DNA of 30,647 bases from Zygnema cylindricum (Eukaryota > Streptophyta > Zygnematophyceae > Zygnematales > Zygnemataceae), in NCBI GenBank assembly GCA_037447655.1, contig JBBHKE010002559.1:156147-186793 (forward strand), in the 5' to 3' direction. The notes under the pieces are model-generated. The model had not been told where the DNA came from, made no database searches, and saw only the letters and a program-made list of their open reading frames with translations. Each line of letters opens with the position of its first letter. Position 1 is the first letter of the stretch. This document shows, in pieces, positions 29,438 through 30,647 of the stretch. Position numbers and translations under genes: made by a program.

Positions 29438-29653
29438 TACACCGTGAATCGTAATTAGCGTTAAGAAATGATCAGTGTTGAAAAATAACTAGTGTTAGTA
29501 ACTCTAAAATCTGGGATTTTTGGTGTTCTCAAAAAAAAAATAACTCTACACCGTGAATCTTTATTAGCCTTATGTACGCTATATCGGCACCCCAAAATTT
29601 TGACATTGATACCTTAAATATAATAAATTACACTATTTAAGGACGTGGATCAG
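29438..29653. mobile_element. Two truncated MITE left ends in direct order
   Basis: TACACCGTGAATCGTAATTA at 29438 and TACACCGTGAATCTTTATTA at 29547, same orientation, neither with a right terminus. The second runs to the family motif GGACGTGGAT at 29641. They are probably one copy broken by another. Confidence 0.55.
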
Positions 29654-29795
29654 TTTTTTCCGTACATCCTCGTATTTTCCGTACATGCGCGTGACGGGTA
29701 GGAAGAAAAATAGCGAGTCGTCCTAAAATTTTCCCGCTCGTGTGTCGCGTGCGTGGGCCGTTTTGCATTCGTTGTTTTGGGCGGAACTTTCCCTG

Positions 29796-29817
29796 AAATC
29801 ACCTCGCGAGGTGATTT
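29796..29817. repeat. Perfect 22-bp palindrome
   Basis: AAATCACCTCG followed by its exact complement CGAGGTGATTT, then a run of T. It could form a GC-containing hairpin. It lies in an otherwise featureless stretch. Confidence 0.85.
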
Positions 29818-30330
29818 TTTATGAAGTTTTTTGACGGGCAGGAATCTCTTGCCCGAGGGTCGAAAAATTGAAAACGCCAAAATTTGTTAAGATGACGACA
29901 AATATGAAGTACATTCAAAGTATAGACTTGACGTTTGCTGTACTTTTAAAGAATTGATTTTTTAGTACGTCTAAAGTTTTTCTCGTACGGAACTGCATTT
30001 TGTGGCAAAACGACAGATAGAAGTTGATAATCTAACACATGGGAACGTACCCTCACAATAAAAGGGGGGAATGATAGGATATTGGACGAATAGACGATTG
30101 GTCAAAGATTGTTTCCTCTTGTACTTTTTCCGTCTAGTATTGGTCCATTTCCCGATATTGTATCCGATATTTCCCTGACAGCTCACGAGCTTGTTTCGTG
30201 ACTTTTGTCGTTTCGCGCTTCGTGTCTTCGCTCTTCGTGTCCACGTGTCAGAAGAAAAATTAGAGCATAATGTCTTGAGAGCACGAGGTGCCATGTGGCA
30301 GTGCAGAGTTATTTCTCTGCAGACTGTTTT
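29818..30330. other. Nothing recognised
   Basis: Unassigned sequence with a terminal-type motif CATGGGAACGTACCCT near 30039-30055; no supported gene. Confidence 0.35.
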
Positions 30331-30390
30331 AGCAGAGACTGTAGAGCAGAGGACAGAGTGAGAGAGAGAGAAGAGAGAGCTTAAGTGAGA
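30331..30390. repeat. (GA)n-rich tract
   Basis: GAGAGAGAGAGAAGAGAGAG core at about 30358-30379, complementary in composition to the CT tract about 150 bp further right. Confidence 0.8.
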
Positions 30391-30518
30391 AAAAGCATTC
30401 GGGTAAATGCTGCACTATTGGCCGAATTTGTGTACGTCTATTAGGAATGCTGTGGGAGGGAAAGTGTACGATGAGCTTTCCGCTGGTACACTGGCAAATA
30501 TTTGTATGGCCGTGCACA

Positions 30519-30628
30519 GTACCTCTCCCTCTCGCTCTCTCTCTCCATCTCCCTCTCCCTCTACCTCTCCTTTTCCCTCTCTCTCCCTCTCCCTCTCCCT
30601 CTCCCTCTCCCTCTCTATCCCTCTCCCA
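30519..30628. repeat. (CTCTCC)n pyrimidine microsatellite
   Basis: About 110 bp of CTCTCCCTCTCC-type units reaching nearly to the window edge. Similar in kind to the tract at 16797-16955. Confidence 0.92.
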
Positions 30629-30647
30629 TATTGCTTATGTTTCTTTG

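Overview
This is eukaryotic nuclear DNA. The genes are split by GT-AG introns, intergenic DNA is long and AT-rich, microsatellites are common, and much of the right half is nested transposable elements. The best taxonomic clue is a Copia-type primer-binding site that is exactly complementary, over 13 bases, to the anticodon region of the initiator-Met tRNA in its animal form (...GGGCCCATAACC...). Together with a single-intron HSPA12-like Hsp70 gene this suggests an invertebrate animal or close relative. The species cannot be named from the sequence.

Left part (1-12 kb). A minus-strand gene for a YbaK/aminoacyl-tRNA-deacylase-like protein has two convincing exons (4769-~5083 and 3154-3231). 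The rest of it is not visible and probably lies beyond the left edge. An unassigned plus-strand exon candidate lies at 2211-2436. Two TA-flanked MITEs, a purine microsatellite, a hexapeptide-coding minisatellite and a small hAT-like element follow. A complete HSPA12-type Hsp70 gene (7608-9985, one 557-bp intron) is the clearest gene in the window.

Middle and right part (12-30.6 kb). A minus-strand gene (13805-12170, two exons, 405 aa, Ser-rich, unknown function) is followed by a tandem segmental duplication. Unit 1 (about 13225-16800, 3.6 kb) starts inside that gene. Unit 2 (about 16948-28605, 11.7 kb) is the same unit swollen by insertions: two adjacent TA-targeting MITEs, a hAT-like element (19031-24366) that itself holds a near-pristine gag-only Copia retrotransposon (19409-23632) and a foldback MITE, then a 1.4-kb palindromic foldback element (24732-26143) with a further MITE in one arm. 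Unit 1, or the opposite arm of the palindrome, preserves the empty target site for most of these insertions, so target duplications and relative order can be read directly. Unit 2 also carries a truncated second copy of the 405-aa gene, fused to a CT microsatellite.

The genes show no sign of working together in one pathway. The most unusual material is the palindromic foldback element, the gag-only Copia element with an in-frame UGA before its zinc knuckle, and the layered insertion record.
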